DNA of 64,000 nucleotides from Microbacterium halophytorum (GTDB lineage: Bacteria; Actinomycetota; Actinomycetes; Actinomycetales; Microbacteriaceae). The position numbers and the translations under genes were made by a program. Below the pieces are notes generated by a model. It was not told the origin of the DNA. It searched no databases and was given only the letters and a program-made list of their open reading frames with translations. Positions within the stretch are counted from its first letter, which is position 1. Every line of letters starts with the position of its first letter. Positions 17,801 through 25,911 of this stretch are shown here, piece by piece. The stretch spans positions 457,592 through 521,591 of the forward strand of contig NZ_KZ672982.1 of assembly GCF_002970975.1 (NCBI RefSeq). Direction: 5' to 3'.

Positions 17801-18217
17801 CAGTTCGTCGAGCACGGCTCCGTGCGCGCCGGCGCCGCGGTCGGCGGCCGCGCGGACGCGTGCCAGGTCGGATCCGTCGACGATCTCGTCGAGGTGCGGC
17901 AGCAGGCCGCGGTCCGCGAACTCGGCGACGCGCTCGAGCCGCGCCGAGATCCGCTCGGCGAGCTCGCCGGCGGCCTTCCGCGTGAAGGTCAGACCGAGGA
18001 TCTCGCTCGGAGCGACCAGCCCGTTCGCGACGAGCCAGACGACGCGGCCCGACATCGTCTCGGTCTTGCCGCTGCCGGCACCGGCGACGACGAGGGCCGG
18101 CGCCATCGGCGCCTCGATCACGCCCTTCTGCGCGTCGGTCGGCGACGGCAGCCCGAGGGCGGCCGCGATCGTACGCGCCCCGATCATGGCTTCGGTGCGG
18201 GGTTCGGGGGTGCTCAC
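14804..18217 (-). CDS. adnB: AdnB-type helicase-nuclease subunit
   Basis: An 1137-residue UvrD-like motor fused to a RecB-type nuclease, half of the AdnAB complex that resects double-strand breaks in actinobacteria. Walker A GAGSGKT lies at about residues 46-52. Motif II is LLDEYQDTS, motif III GDPNQSIYGWRGA, and motif VI YVAVTRAKSQLL. The C-terminal PD-(D/E)XK nuclease has LDAVYRRGDRIEIVDWKTG followed by QLALYRLAYH. The GTG start overlaps the adnA stop as GTGA (18214-18217), so the subunits are translationally coupled. The order adnA-adnB matches Rv3202c-Rv3201c. Confidence 0.93.
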   Translation of the reverse strand: MSTPEPRTEAMIGARTIAAALGLPSPTDAQKGVIEAPMAPALVVAGAGSGKTETMSGRVVWLVANGLVAPSEILGLTFTRKAAGELAERISARLERVAEFADRGLLPHLDEIVDGSDLARVRAAADRGAGAHGAVLDELADRFGTGWDPQSGARLRGVLDRPRVSTYNAFADQIVREHAARIGRDPEAALLSDSASWLIIRDIVMRADEAGLDELDQGLTTIIDSVKSLAGDVLDHRADAAAVAARAAELGEAMAAVATNADARGAAANLRALGVLLTLVGEYGAEKSRRGVLDFADQVTGALEIIESTPQVGRELAEQYRVVLLDEYQDTSVTQTELLASVFRDGAVMAVGDPNQSIYGWRGASADNLPAFARDFVRERSAQRYDLMTSWRNDRRVLAAANRVLAPLRAEGGFRVEPLEDRPGVGEGLVDARYELTVDEEADAVAEWFAAARGAHSGEEPHTGAILFRAKRHMQKFADALDRRGVPHRIMGLGGLLSTPEVVDVVSALRVVHDPTQGSALIRLLVGPRFRIGVADMGALYDLATALSQRDEALAPLSDDMREKIRSSTGADEQVSIIDALDMLRQLPDDYRLFAAITPEGRARMREASGMFDRLRAAAGQPVAEVIRLIELELRLDIELAANESRGSARTAATQLRAFGDEVRGFLAADEHGTIGSLLAWLAHAEGSDGLKPRSEPPEPGVVQLLTIHGSKGLEWDAVAVVRLVAEELPKKPKSTSGWLGFGQLPYEFRGDARALPMLDWEPGEDGRALSREIKAFKEQNRAHDLAEERRLAYVAVTRAKSQLLLSGSYWSGGRTPRRPSEYLVDVLDELGMPPIDAEPGEENPYEGEGRTISWPLDPLGARRAAVASAARLAEEAIAADAVAPAAPSDRLRRLLEERELREGAAAGLPPTRLPASRFKDFVTDYSGTVHEIARPMPERPYRQTRLGTLFHQWVEQRSGLVGSGPSLDDALWETDDEFGGFGTTADGAADGRGRGPGAARADEADLARLRDTFERSEWAGLKPLEVETEIDFAIDLGDGEPHIVICKLDAVYRRGDRIEIVDWKTGRAPRTAEEREERMIQLALYRLAYHRRHDVPLDLIDVALYYVADDLVLRESGGAASEEQIVARWAAARAVS

Positions 18218-21200
18218 GAAGCACTCACCGCCTTCACGGTGTGGGGCCGGCAGAGGGTGGGTCGATGCGACCCGTTGCAGTGCGCCTCGACGTTCGCCGT
18301 GAAGGCGGCCGCCGACATTCCGCGCGCCGCTTCGACGACGCGGCGCAGGAAGGCATCGCGCTGCTCCGGTTCGAAGGCCGGTTGGTGTGCGACGCGGTAG
18401 GCAGCGGCGCCCGTCGCCTTCGAGACGACGACGAGCCGTGCCCCCGCGAGCGCTCCGGGTTCCGCGCCGGGCACGAGCCCGGCCTCGACGGCGAGCTGAT
18501 ACGCCGACAGCTGCGCGTCGTCGACGACCTTCGGGTCGCCGAGGCGGGCCTCGTAGCGGCCGGTCTTCAGGTCGGCGATGACGACCTGCTCGGCCGCCGA
18601 TGCGTTGCGCGGCGCGATCGGATCCCACGTGCGCCCGCGGGCCCCGCCGTGGTCGCCGTGGCCGAGGGGGTAGGACTCGACGCGGTCGATCGTGCCCCGG
18701 ATGAGCGCGATCGGGCCGAGCTCTTCGGGGCGCCGCGCGCCCTCCGGTACGCCGATCACCCGGGGCCGTTCGGCCTCGCCGTCGGCGCCGGCGTCGCCCG
18801 GCTCCGGGTCGAAGGGGACCACCACCTGGAAGTCGGCCTCGGTCGCGAGGACGCGCCCCCCGTCGGTCGCCGCGGCGCTCGCATACCTGTGCAGGTTCTG
18901 CAGGGAGCGCTCGACCTGCTCCCTGCTCTGCTTCTCGATCCACGCCGCCTCGAACTCGAGCTCGCCCCAGCGCTCGTCGACGACGCGACGCATCGCGTCG
19001 ATGTCGCCCGTCGGGGACGCCTCGAGTGCGGCGTGCAGGATGGTGCCGATGCCCGTCGACGCCGATTTGTCGGTGTCGCCGCCGAGCACCCGGATGGCCC
19101 AATCCAGGCCGCAGTCCTCGAACGTCTGCATCCTCGACGGCGACACGCGCACGGGCCGTTGGCTCGGATCGATGAGCGGAGCGTCGCTCGTCGGCGCCGC
19201 GGTGCCGTACCAGTCGGCGGGCGCCGCTCCCGGCACTCCCTCCCGCGCGAGCACCGCGAGCTGCCCGGCGGCGGCCGCCCGCTCCGCGCCGTCGCGCGAC
19301 GTCGTGAGCGTGCGTCGGTGGGCCGCGACGAGCCCGCGCAGGGTGAGGGGGTGTTCGCGCGCCGCCGCGAACTCCGCGTCGCCCCCCGCGTCAGGCACGA
19401 GGTCGAGCAGAGGGCTCGGGGCCTGGTCGTCGTCGCCGACCGCCGTCAGCAGCAGGCGCGACCGGGCGCGGGTGATGGCCCGGACGAACAGCCGCAGCTC
19501 GTCGTGCAGCACGGCGCGGCGGCGATCGATCGCCCCCGCGGCTTCCGGCTGATCGCCGACCGCGACCTCGAGCGCGGCAGGGAGGCGCCAGGCCTCGAGC
19601 ATGCCGCCGCGGAGCCGCACGTTCGGCCAGACGCCGTCCTGCAGCCCCGCCACGACGACGGCATCGAACTCGAGGCCGAGCGCCGATGCGGGCGTGAGCA
19701 GCGTCACGGCACCGCCGCGATCGGGCGCGCTCAGCGAGTCCTCCGGGACGTCGCTGTCGAGGATGTTGTGGATGAAGCCGGCCGGCCCCTCCCCCGGAGA
19801 ACGCTCCACGTAGCGCTTGGCGGCGGCGAACAGTGCGACGAGCCCGTCGAGCGCACGCGACGTCTCGGCGGCGAGAGGGCGCGACGACGACGCGAGCTCG
19901 CGCCAGGCGTCGTCGAGCCGCCTGCCGGTGGGCGTGCGGGCGCGGTCCCAGGCCTCCCAGAGCAGCTCGTGGATCGTCGCTCCCTCGTCGCCCATCTCGC
20001 GCAGCCGCGCCAGCGTCTGGCCGAAGCGCTTCGCCGAGCGGGCCTCGGGCGTGTCGATGAAATCGAACAGCTCGGGCGCCGCAAGGGCCGAGGCCAGCAG
20101 CTCCCTCGCCGAGGTCGTGCCGCCGTCGGCGAGCTCGCGGTGCCGCATCCGCGCGCGGAGGCGGCGCAGCGCGACGCCGTCGAAGCCGCCGTACGGCGAA
20201 CGCAGCGCCGCGACGAGGGCGTCGGCGTCGCGCTCCCCGGGCGCGAGGAGCCCGAGCCGCACGAGTTCGACCAGCTCGCGGACGGCGCGCTCGCCGCCCA
20301 GCGGGCGCTGCACGCCTGCCGCTCGCGTCGGCACCTCGCGCGCCGCGAGCTCGGCCTCGAGAGCGACGATCTGGCGCGTGTCGTGAGCGACGACCGCCAT
20401 GCTCCGCCACGGCGTTCCGCCGTCGAGGTGCCAGGAGCGCAGCTCCCACGCGATCCGGTCGGCTTCCTCGTAGGGCGACGCCGCCACGATGCGGCCGACG
20501 ACGCCGGCCCCGTCGACCTCCGGCCCCGGCGCCGATCGGTGCTCGACGCGACCGCCCGCGCCGATCTGGGCGGTCACGACGCGGGCGAGCCGTGCGATCG
20601 CCGGGTGTGAGCGATGGCCGTCGCCCAGCACGAAGACCTCTCCGAGCGACGCCGCGAGCCGTGCGAACAGCTCGGGCGCGGCCCCGCGGAAGGCCCCCGA
20701 CCCGATGTCGGGGTCGCCGAAGGCGACGACTGCGACGCCGCGCACGCGCAGCGCCTCGACCAGCGCCACACCGCCCGCGGTGAGCTCCTGAGCGTCGTCG
20801 ATCAGCACGACGCGGAGGCCGTCGATCTCGCCGAGCCCTCCTGCCGCTTCGTCGGCGAGGGCGGACGCGGCGTCGCGGTAGAGCTCCGAGCTGTCCCTGT
20901 GCGCGTCGCGCATGCCGGCGAGCACCGTGCGGTAGTCGCGGACGAACTCGGCGACGGCGGCCCACGCGTCGTCGCCGAGCGACGCGAGCACCTCCGGCTC
21001 GACGCCCCGCTCGGTGAGGTCGCTGAGGAACGCGCGCAGCTCCGCGCGGAACGTCGGCGACCGGCGGACGAGCGTGCCGAGGGACGCCGGCCAGCGCCCC
21101 CTGCCCTCGAGCTCGTCCTCTTCGTCGCCCGCGAGGATCTCGGCGATGATGCGGTCCTGGTCGGCGCCCGTCAGCAGCTGCGGCGAGGCTTCCCCGCGGC

Positions 21201-21498
21201 GAACGGCGTCGGCTCTCACGATCTGGAACGCGAGCGACCCGACGGAGCGCGCGAGCGGCCCCGGCGTCGCGACGCCGACGCGCACGCCGAGCCTGTCGCG
21301 CAGCCGCGTCGCCGACGCCCGCGTCGGCGTCAGCACCACGAGCTCGCCGGGGGCGGTGCCGCCGGCGAGCAGCCCGGCCGCGCGCTCGACGAGAGCGGCC
21401 GTCTTGCCCGTGCCCGGAGCGCCGATGACGGTTCCGGATGCCCCGGCGGGTAGGTCGATGACCGCGAGCTGTTCGGGTGTCGGCTGGAAGGAGTCCAC
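18214..21498 (-). CDS. adnA: AdnA-type helicase-nuclease subunit
   Basis: A 1094-residue partner of AdnB. Walker A is GAPGTGKT at about residues 27-34; the Walker B region reads VVLIDDAQELT, with DDAQ in place of DEYQ, and motor motifs are weaker than in AdnB. The C-terminal nuclease retains VIADLKTGRYEARLGDPKVV and QLSAYQLAV. A cysteine cluster typical of an iron-sulfur nuclease is not evident. GTG start with TAGCGT six bases before it. First gene of the adnAB operon, with exact GTGA overlap to adnB. Confidence 0.92.
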   Translation of the reverse strand: MDSFQPTPEQLAVIDLPAGASGTVIGAPGTGKTAALVERAAGLLAGGTAPGELVVLTPTRASATRLRDRLGVRVGVATPGPLARSVGSLAFQIVRADAVRRGEASPQLLTGADQDRIIAEILAGDEEDELEGRGRWPASLGTLVRRSPTFRAELRAFLSDLTERGVEPEVLASLGDDAWAAVAEFVRDYRTVLAGMRDAHRDSSELYRDAASALADEAAGGLGEIDGLRVVLIDDAQELTAGGVALVEALRVRGVAVVAFGDPDIGSGAFRGAAPELFARLAASLGEVFVLGDGHRSHPAIARLARVVTAQIGAGGRVEHRSAPGPEVDGAGVVGRIVAASPYEEADRIAWELRSWHLDGGTPWRSMAVVAHDTRQIVALEAELAAREVPTRAAGVQRPLGGERAVRELVELVRLGLLAPGERDADALVAALRSPYGGFDGVALRRLRARMRHRELADGGTTSARELLASALAAPELFDFIDTPEARSAKRFGQTLARLREMGDEGATIHELLWEAWDRARTPTGRRLDDAWRELASSSRPLAAETSRALDGLVALFAAAKRYVERSPGEGPAGFIHNILDSDVPEDSLSAPDRGGAVTLLTPASALGLEFDAVVVAGLQDGVWPNVRLRGGMLEAWRLPAALEVAVGDQPEAAGAIDRRRAVLHDELRLFVRAITRARSRLLLTAVGDDDQAPSPLLDLVPDAGGDAEFAAAREHPLTLRGLVAAHRRTLTTSRDGAERAAAAGQLAVLAREGVPGAAPADWYGTAAPTSDAPLIDPSQRPVRVSPSRMQTFEDCGLDWAIRVLGGDTDKSASTGIGTILHAALEASPTGDIDAMRRVVDERWGELEFEAAWIEKQSREQVERSLQNLHRYASAAATDGGRVLATEADFQVVVPFDPEPGDAGADGEAERPRVIGVPEGARRPEELGPIALIRGTIDRVESYPLGHGDHGGARGRTWDPIAPRNASAAEQVVIADLKTGRYEARLGDPKVVDDAQLSAYQLAVEAGLVPGAEPGALAGARLVVVSKATGAAAYRVAHQPAFEPEQRDAFLRRVVEAARGMSAAAFTANVEAHCNGSHRPTLCRPHTVKAVSAS

Positions 21499-21504
21499 GC
21501 TCCC

Positions 21505-21510
21505 ACGCTA
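21505..21510 (-). promoter_or_regulatory. -10 element of leaderless adnA
   Basis: TAGCGT on the minus strand, six bases before the GTG at 21498. Confidence 0.45.
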
Positions 21511-21670
21511 GCGATGCCCTCCGACATTCCGCCTCCGCGACGGCGACGCGCGGCGCCCCCCGACGCGCGTTCGCCCTCAGCGTGCGCGCGGCCGCCCGCG
21601 CCGCGGCGTGCCATAGGCTGAACGGGACGCCGGCACGCGCCGGTGCGCACCGCGTAGAAAGGCAGCCACC

Positions 21671-21895
21671 GTGGACATCCGCATCGGCCTCACGAACACC
21701 GCCCGCGAGCTCAGCTTCGAGTCCGCCGACACCGCGGACGCTGTCAAGAAGGCGATCGCCGACGCCCTCGCCAAGGGCACCGTGCACATCGAGCTCACCG
21801 ACGCCAAGGGCGCGGTCTACCTCGTCCCGACCGCGAACATCGCCTACGTCGAGCTCGGCGCCGAGTCGAAGCGCCCCGTCGGCTTCGTGAACTGA
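21671..21895 (+). CDS. DUF3107 family protein
   Basis: A 74-residue actinobacterial protein (compare Rv3208A) beginning MDIRIGLTNTARELSFES and ending YVELGAESKRPVGFV. It is predicted to be a small alpha/beta protein in the cytoplasm with no known function. The GTG start has AGAAAGG about ten bases upstream. It stops five bases before the next gene, forming a short operon. Confidence 0.9.
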   Translation: MDIRIGLTNTARELSFESADTADAVKKAIADALAKGTVHIELTDAKGAVYLVPTANIAYVELGAESKRPVGFVN

Positions 21896-21900
21896 GCGCC

Positions 21901-22191
21901 GTGTACATCCTGCTCGCCCTCATCGCGGCCGCGGCCATCGGCATCGGCCTGCACTTCCTGCTGCCGCACCGCGACGAGCGCGGCGCGGTGCTGACGCCCG
22001 GTGTCGCGGTGGCCGTGGCCGCCGCCGCGTACTCGGGGCTGACCTGGGCGCAATGGGGCGAGGGCAACGTCTGGCTCTGGGTCGTGACGCTGGTCGCTTC
22101 CGCCGCCGCGGCCGCCGCCGTCACGTTCGTCCTCGCGTCCCGCCGCACGCGGCACGACGCCGAGGAGCGCCGCCGCGCCGGCATCGCCTGA
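21901..22191 (+). CDS. Small three-helix membrane protein
   Basis: 96 residues with three hydrophobic helices (about residues 2-21, 32-46 and 57-80) and a basic RRTRHDAEERRR tail that should face the cytoplasm. It starts with GTG five bases after the DUF3107 stop and is probably co-translated with it. I recognise no characterised family. Confidence 0.7.
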   Translation: MYILLALIAAAAIGIGLHFLLPHRDERGAVLTPGVAVAVAAAAYSGLTWAQWGEGNVWLWVVTLVASAAAAAAVTFVLASRRTRHDAEERRRAGIA

Positions 22192-22233
22192 GGCCCTCAC
22201 CGCCGAGGCCGCGGCGCGCGAACGCCCGACCGC

Positions 22234-22944
22234 TCAGGCGTTCAGGCCGAGTGCGTCCATCCGGCGCGCGTGCGCGGCCATCAGCGCCGTGAAGACCGGC
22301 TCCACGCGTTCCTGGTCCGACGCGAGGCGCTCGGGCACGAGCGCGCTGCGAGCGATCAGGAGCGTGTCGCCGACGAGGCGGCGCGCCCACATCGACAGCA
22401 GGTCGCGCCACTCGTCATCGCCCGCGATCGTCTCGCGCAGCAGTTCCTCGATCTGCTCCCTGTCGGATGCCTCGCCGAGGATCTTCTCGACCCGGCGCCC
22501 CGTCTCCCCGTAGCTCGAGGCGAGCGCGAGGTAGAAGTCGTCGAGCATGCCGGCCGTGATGTGCACCGACAGCATCGTCTCCCTTGGCCTCGCTCCGATC
22601 GTCTTGCCCCGGAACGCATCTAGCTGCTCGCGGAACGGCTCCATCACCTCGGTCGGCTCCCCGACCCGGTCGGAGATCACGTCGACGAGCTGGCGGTGCT
22701 TGCGGAGCGCGCGCCCCGCCGCGAGCGAGATCGCCTCCTTCTCGGCGAGGCCGGGAGTGGCGCGCACCAGGCGGCCCAGAGTCTCGAAGTAGCCGAGCTG
22801 CAGGTACGCGGCCTGGCCGAGGAACGTCGACGCCTCCGGGGCGAGCTCCGCGAAGTCCACGCGCTGTGCGTCGCCCATGTCCCCACGAGCGCGGAGCCGC
22901 AGGACGCGCGTCGGCCGCCGCCGCTTCCAGAACCAATTCACCAC
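22234..22944 (-). CDS. Ferritin-like fold protein (MiaE-like)
   Basis: A 237-residue mostly helical protein of the ferritin-like/MiaE-related group common in actinobacteria. Possible di-iron helices include FLGQAAYLQLGYFETLGRLV, with Glu in YFET, and EKEAISLAAGRALRKHRQLV, with an E...H pair. A complete pair of ExxH motifs is not obvious, so metal binding is uncertain. GTG start at 22944 with TATGCT six bases before it; the frame extends further upstream but into GC-rich non-family sequence. It converges on the small membrane protein. Confidence 0.7.
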   Translation of the reverse strand: MVNWFWKRRRPTRVLRLRARGDMGDAQRVDFAELAPEASTFLGQAAYLQLGYFETLGRLVRATPGLAEKEAISLAAGRALRKHRQLVDVISDRVGEPTEVMEPFREQLDAFRGKTIGARPRETMLSVHITAGMLDDFYLALASSYGETGRRVEKILGEASDREQIEELLRETIAGDDEWRDLLSMWARRLVGDTLLIARSALVPERLASDQERVEPVFTALMAAHARRMDALGLNA

Positions 22945-22950
22945 GTCGAC

Positions 22951-22956
22951 AGCATA
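22951..22956 (-). promoter_or_regulatory. -10 element of leaderless ferritin-like gene
   Basis: TATGCT on the minus strand, six bases before the GTG at 22944; a close match to TATAAT. Confidence 0.5.
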
Positions 22957-23120
22957 GGGCCCGCGCGCGCCGCGGAGCCGTGCGCTCCCGCCGATCGCCA
23001 GGGGCGTGCCGTAGGCTGGTGGCGGCCCCGGCGCACGGACCGGGGCGCCGCGCCTGGGGAAGACAAGGGCGTGGGCCCTCACTTCGAGGCGGCGATCGCC
23101 GCCGGACAGGCATTACTCAC

Positions 23121-24584
23121 GTGACACGATTCGCAGAGCTCGACATCGAGCAGGACATCATCGACGCGCTCGGCTCCAAGGGCATCGAAGAGGCTTTCCC
23201 GATCCAGGAGCAGACGATCCCTCTGTCGCTTCCCGGCCAGGACGTCATCGGTCAGGCGAAGACCGGAACCGGCAAGACCTTCGGCTTCGGCATTCCCGTC
23301 GTGCAGCGGCTCGGCGCCGAGCCCGAGCCCGGCGTGAAGGCGCTCGTCGTCGTTCCCACCCGCGAGCTCGCGGTGCAGGTGTACGAGGACATGGACCTCC
23401 TCACGTCGAACCGGCCGACGAGCGTCGTCGCCATCTACGGCGGCAAGGCGTACGAGGGCCAGATCGACCAGCTCAAGGCCGGCGCCCAGATCGTCGTCGG
23501 CACCCCCGGCCGCCTGATCGACCTCGCCAACCAGCGCCTCCTGGACCTCTCGAACGCGACCGAGGTCGTGCTCGACGAGGCCGACAAGATGCTCGACCTC
23601 GGCTTCCTGCCCGACATCGAGAAGATCTTCTCGATGGTCCCTGCCAAGCGCCACACCCAGCTGTTCAGCGCCACCATGCCCGGCCCGATCCTCACCCTCG
23701 CGCGCCGTTTCATGTCGCAGCCGATCCACATCCGGGCCACCGACCCGGATGAGGGCCTCACTCAGGCGAACATCAAGCACGTCATCTATCGGGCCCACTC
23801 GCTCGACAAGGACGAGATGATCGGCCGCATCCTGCAGGCCGAGGGCCGGGGCAAGACGATCATCTTCACGCGCACCAAGCGCGCCGCCCAGCGCCTCGTC
23901 GACGAGCTGAACGACCGAGGCTTCTCGGCCGGCGGCGTGCACGGCGACATGGGTCAGGAGCAGCGCGAGCGCTCGATGGCCGCGTTCAAGGCCGGCAAGA
24001 AGGACGTCATGGTGGCCACCGACGTCGCCGCCCGCGGCATCGACGTGAACGACGTCACGCACGTGATCAACCACACGATCCCGGACGACGACAAGGCGTA
24101 CCTGCACCGTGCCGGCCGCACGGGTCGCGCCGGCAACGAGGGCACGGCCGTGACCTTCGTCGACTGGGACGACATGCACAAGTGGGCGCTCATCAACCGC
24201 GCGCTCGAGTTCGGCCAGCCCGAGCCCGTCGAGACCTATTCGTCGAGCCCCCACTTCTACACCGACCTCGACATCCCCGAGGGGACGAAGGGCCGCGTCT
24301 CGGCCGCCCCCAAGTCGGACAGGCCGCGCCGCGGTCGCGGCGGCGACCGCCCGCAGGGCGGTCAGAAGGGCGGCGCGCCGGCGGACGGCGACGAGAACCG
24401 TTCGCGCCGGCGGCGCAGGCGCTCCGGCGGCGAGCAGGCGGAGATCGCGGCCGACAGCGGCGCGGGCGCGGGCACCCACGACGGTGCGGGCAGCGAGCAC
24501 CGCGACGGCAAGTCGGGCGGCTCCGGCCGGCGGCGGCGCCGCCGCCGCAGCGGAGGCTCGAACGAGCCGTCGACCGGCGCCTGA
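23121..24584 (+). CDS. DEAD-box ATP-dependent RNA helicase
   Basis: A 487-residue RNA helicase. Visible motifs in order: Q motif EEAFPIQEQTIP, Walker A AKTGTGKT, PTRELA, DEAD in VVLDEADKMLDLGF, SAT in LFSATMPG, and HRAGRTGRAG. The last 90 residues form a basic Arg/Gly-rich tail with RRRRR blocks, typical of RhlE/CsdA-like proteins that remodel structured RNA or ribosome intermediates. The start is GTG 23121, giving VTRFAELDIEQDIIDAL; the open frame upstream has no family similarity. The position corresponds to Rv3211 (RhlE). Confidence 0.95.
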   Translation: MTRFAELDIEQDIIDALGSKGIEEAFPIQEQTIPLSLPGQDVIGQAKTGTGKTFGFGIPVVQRLGAEPEPGVKALVVVPTRELAVQVYEDMDLLTSNRPTSVVAIYGGKAYEGQIDQLKAGAQIVVGTPGRLIDLANQRLLDLSNATEVVLDEADKMLDLGFLPDIEKIFSMVPAKRHTQLFSATMPGPILTLARRFMSQPIHIRATDPDEGLTQANIKHVIYRAHSLDKDEMIGRILQAEGRGKTIIFTRTKRAAQRLVDELNDRGFSAGGVHGDMGQEQRERSMAAFKAGKKDVMVATDVAARGIDVNDVTHVINHTIPDDDKAYLHRAGRTGRAGNEGTAVTFVDWDDMHKWALINRALEFGQPEPVETYSSSPHFYTDLDIPEGTKGRVSAAPKSDRPRRGRGGDRPQGGQKGGAPADGDENRSRRRRRRSGGEQAEIAADSGAGAGTHDGAGSEHRDGKSGGSGRRRRRRRSGGSNEPSTGA

Positions 24585-24600
24585 CGCGGGCACCGACAGC

Positions 24601-24646
24601 ACGGCGGAAGCCGCGGCTCCCACGGGGGCGCCGCGGCTTCCGCCGT
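24601..24646 (+). terminator. Strong hairpin after DEAD-box helicase
   Basis: A perfect 16-bp stem (24601-24616 with 24631-24646) around a 14-base loop, starting 17 bp after the stop codon. No T-run follows. Confidence 0.75.
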
Positions 24647-24782
24647 TCGCCCGCCCTGGTCCGGCACCGGAGGGCCCCCGTCGCCCGCTGCGGCCGGCAA
24701 TCGCTCCGCTGACCCGACCCTCATCCCGCGGACTCGCACCGCGCGCACTGGTGTCTACGGAGATTTCCCCAGGTGCCGCCCG

Positions 24783-24788
24783 TAGGCT
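24783..24788 (+). promoter_or_regulatory. -10 element of leaderless phosphoesterase gene
   Basis: TAGGCT exactly six bases before the GTG at 24795. No ribosome site precedes this GTG, which supports leaderless initiation. Confidence 0.5.
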
Positions 24789-24794
24789 CGCCCC

Positions 24795-25820
24795 GTGCGA
24801 TTCCTCGGGGTGCTCTTCACGGTGCTGTTCGCGTGCGCCGTCGCCGTGATCACCTTTCCCGCCTTCTTCCGCGTCGAGCAGGTCTTCCCGATCACCCAGA
24901 TCGTCGCGATGCGGGGCCTCATCGTCGTCGGGCTCGCGGCCCTGACCGTGCTGTTCCTGCTGCTCGCGGCCGCGCGGCCTATCCGGGGCTTCGCGCTGTC
25001 GATGGCTCTCGTCGCCGCCCTCGGCTCGATCTCGTCGGGCGTCATGCTGGGCGCCAGGGGATACGGCGAGGACACGCTCCCCGAAGCGACGGACACGAGC
25101 GTGCGGGTCATGAGCTGGAACACGGCGGGCGAGGCGACCGGTGCGTACCGGATCGCCCAGACGGCCGTCGCGATGGACGCCGACATCGTCGCGCTGCCGG
25201 AGACCACCGAGGACGGCGGCGAACAGGTCGCGCTCGAGATGCGCGAGCTCGGGAGGCCGATGTGGGTGCACCACGTCGCCTACAACGACTCGGACCAGCC
25301 GACCCCGTACGCCTGGGAGACCACCCTGCTGATCTCCCCCGATCTCGGTGACTACTCGGTCATCGAGTCGTCGGAGGACGGCTCGAGCAACACGACGACC
25401 GTTCCGAGCGCCGTCGCGATGCCCGTCGACGGCGACGGCCCGACGGTCGTCGCCGTGCACGCCGTCGCGCCGCGCCAGTCGTACATGGACCGCTGGTCGA
25501 ACGACCTGCAGTGGATCGCCGATCAGTGCCCCGAGGGCAACGTCATCATGGCGGGCGACTTCAACGCAACGCTCGAGCACATGGCAGGTCTGGGCGTCGG
25601 CGACCACGACCTCGGCTACTGCGACGACGCCGCGTCGCGCTCGGGCAACGGCGCCATCGGCACGTGGCCGACGGACGTCCCCGAGCTGCTCGGCGCCCCG
25701 ATCGACCACGTGATGCACACCGACGCCTGGCGCACCACGGGGTCGATCGTGCTCACCAACCTCGACGACGCGGGCAGCGACCACCGCCCCGTGGTCGTGC
25801 AGCTCGAACCCGCGGGCTGA
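24795..25820 (+). CDS. Membrane-anchored endonuclease/exonuclease/phosphatase family protein
   Basis: 341 residues: three N-terminal transmembrane helices (about residues 3-21, 35-57 and 64-85), then an extracytoplasmic EEP domain. Domain motifs are VMSWNTAGEATG, DADIVALPETTED (catalytic Glu), VIMAGDFNATLEHM and a final AGSDHRPVVVQL with the catalytic Asp-His. Members cleave phosphodiesters in nucleic acids, lipids or inositides; this anchored actinobacterial form has no assigned substrate. It stands alone between the helicase terminator and pepP. Confidence 0.88.
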   Translation: MRFLGVLFTVLFACAVAVITFPAFFRVEQVFPITQIVAMRGLIVVGLAALTVLFLLLAAARPIRGFALSMALVAALGSISSGVMLGARGYGEDTLPEATDTSVRVMSWNTAGEATGAYRIAQTAVAMDADIVALPETTEDGGEQVALEMRELGRPMWVHHVAYNDSDQPTPYAWETTLLISPDLGDYSVIESSEDGSSNTTTVPSAVAMPVDGDGPTVVAVHAVAPRQSYMDRWSNDLQWIADQCPEGNVIMAGDFNATLEHMAGLGVGDHDLGYCDDAASRSGNGAIGTWPTDVPELLGAPIDHVMHTDAWRTTGSIVLTNLDDAGSDHRPVVVQLEPAG

Positions 25821-25911
25821 TCCCCTCCCGCGCCCGTCTCCGGCGCTCGGCCGCCCGGCACAGCCTCAGGTGAGAGACTGGGACGACGCCAGAAGCGACA
25901 AGGGAGACGAC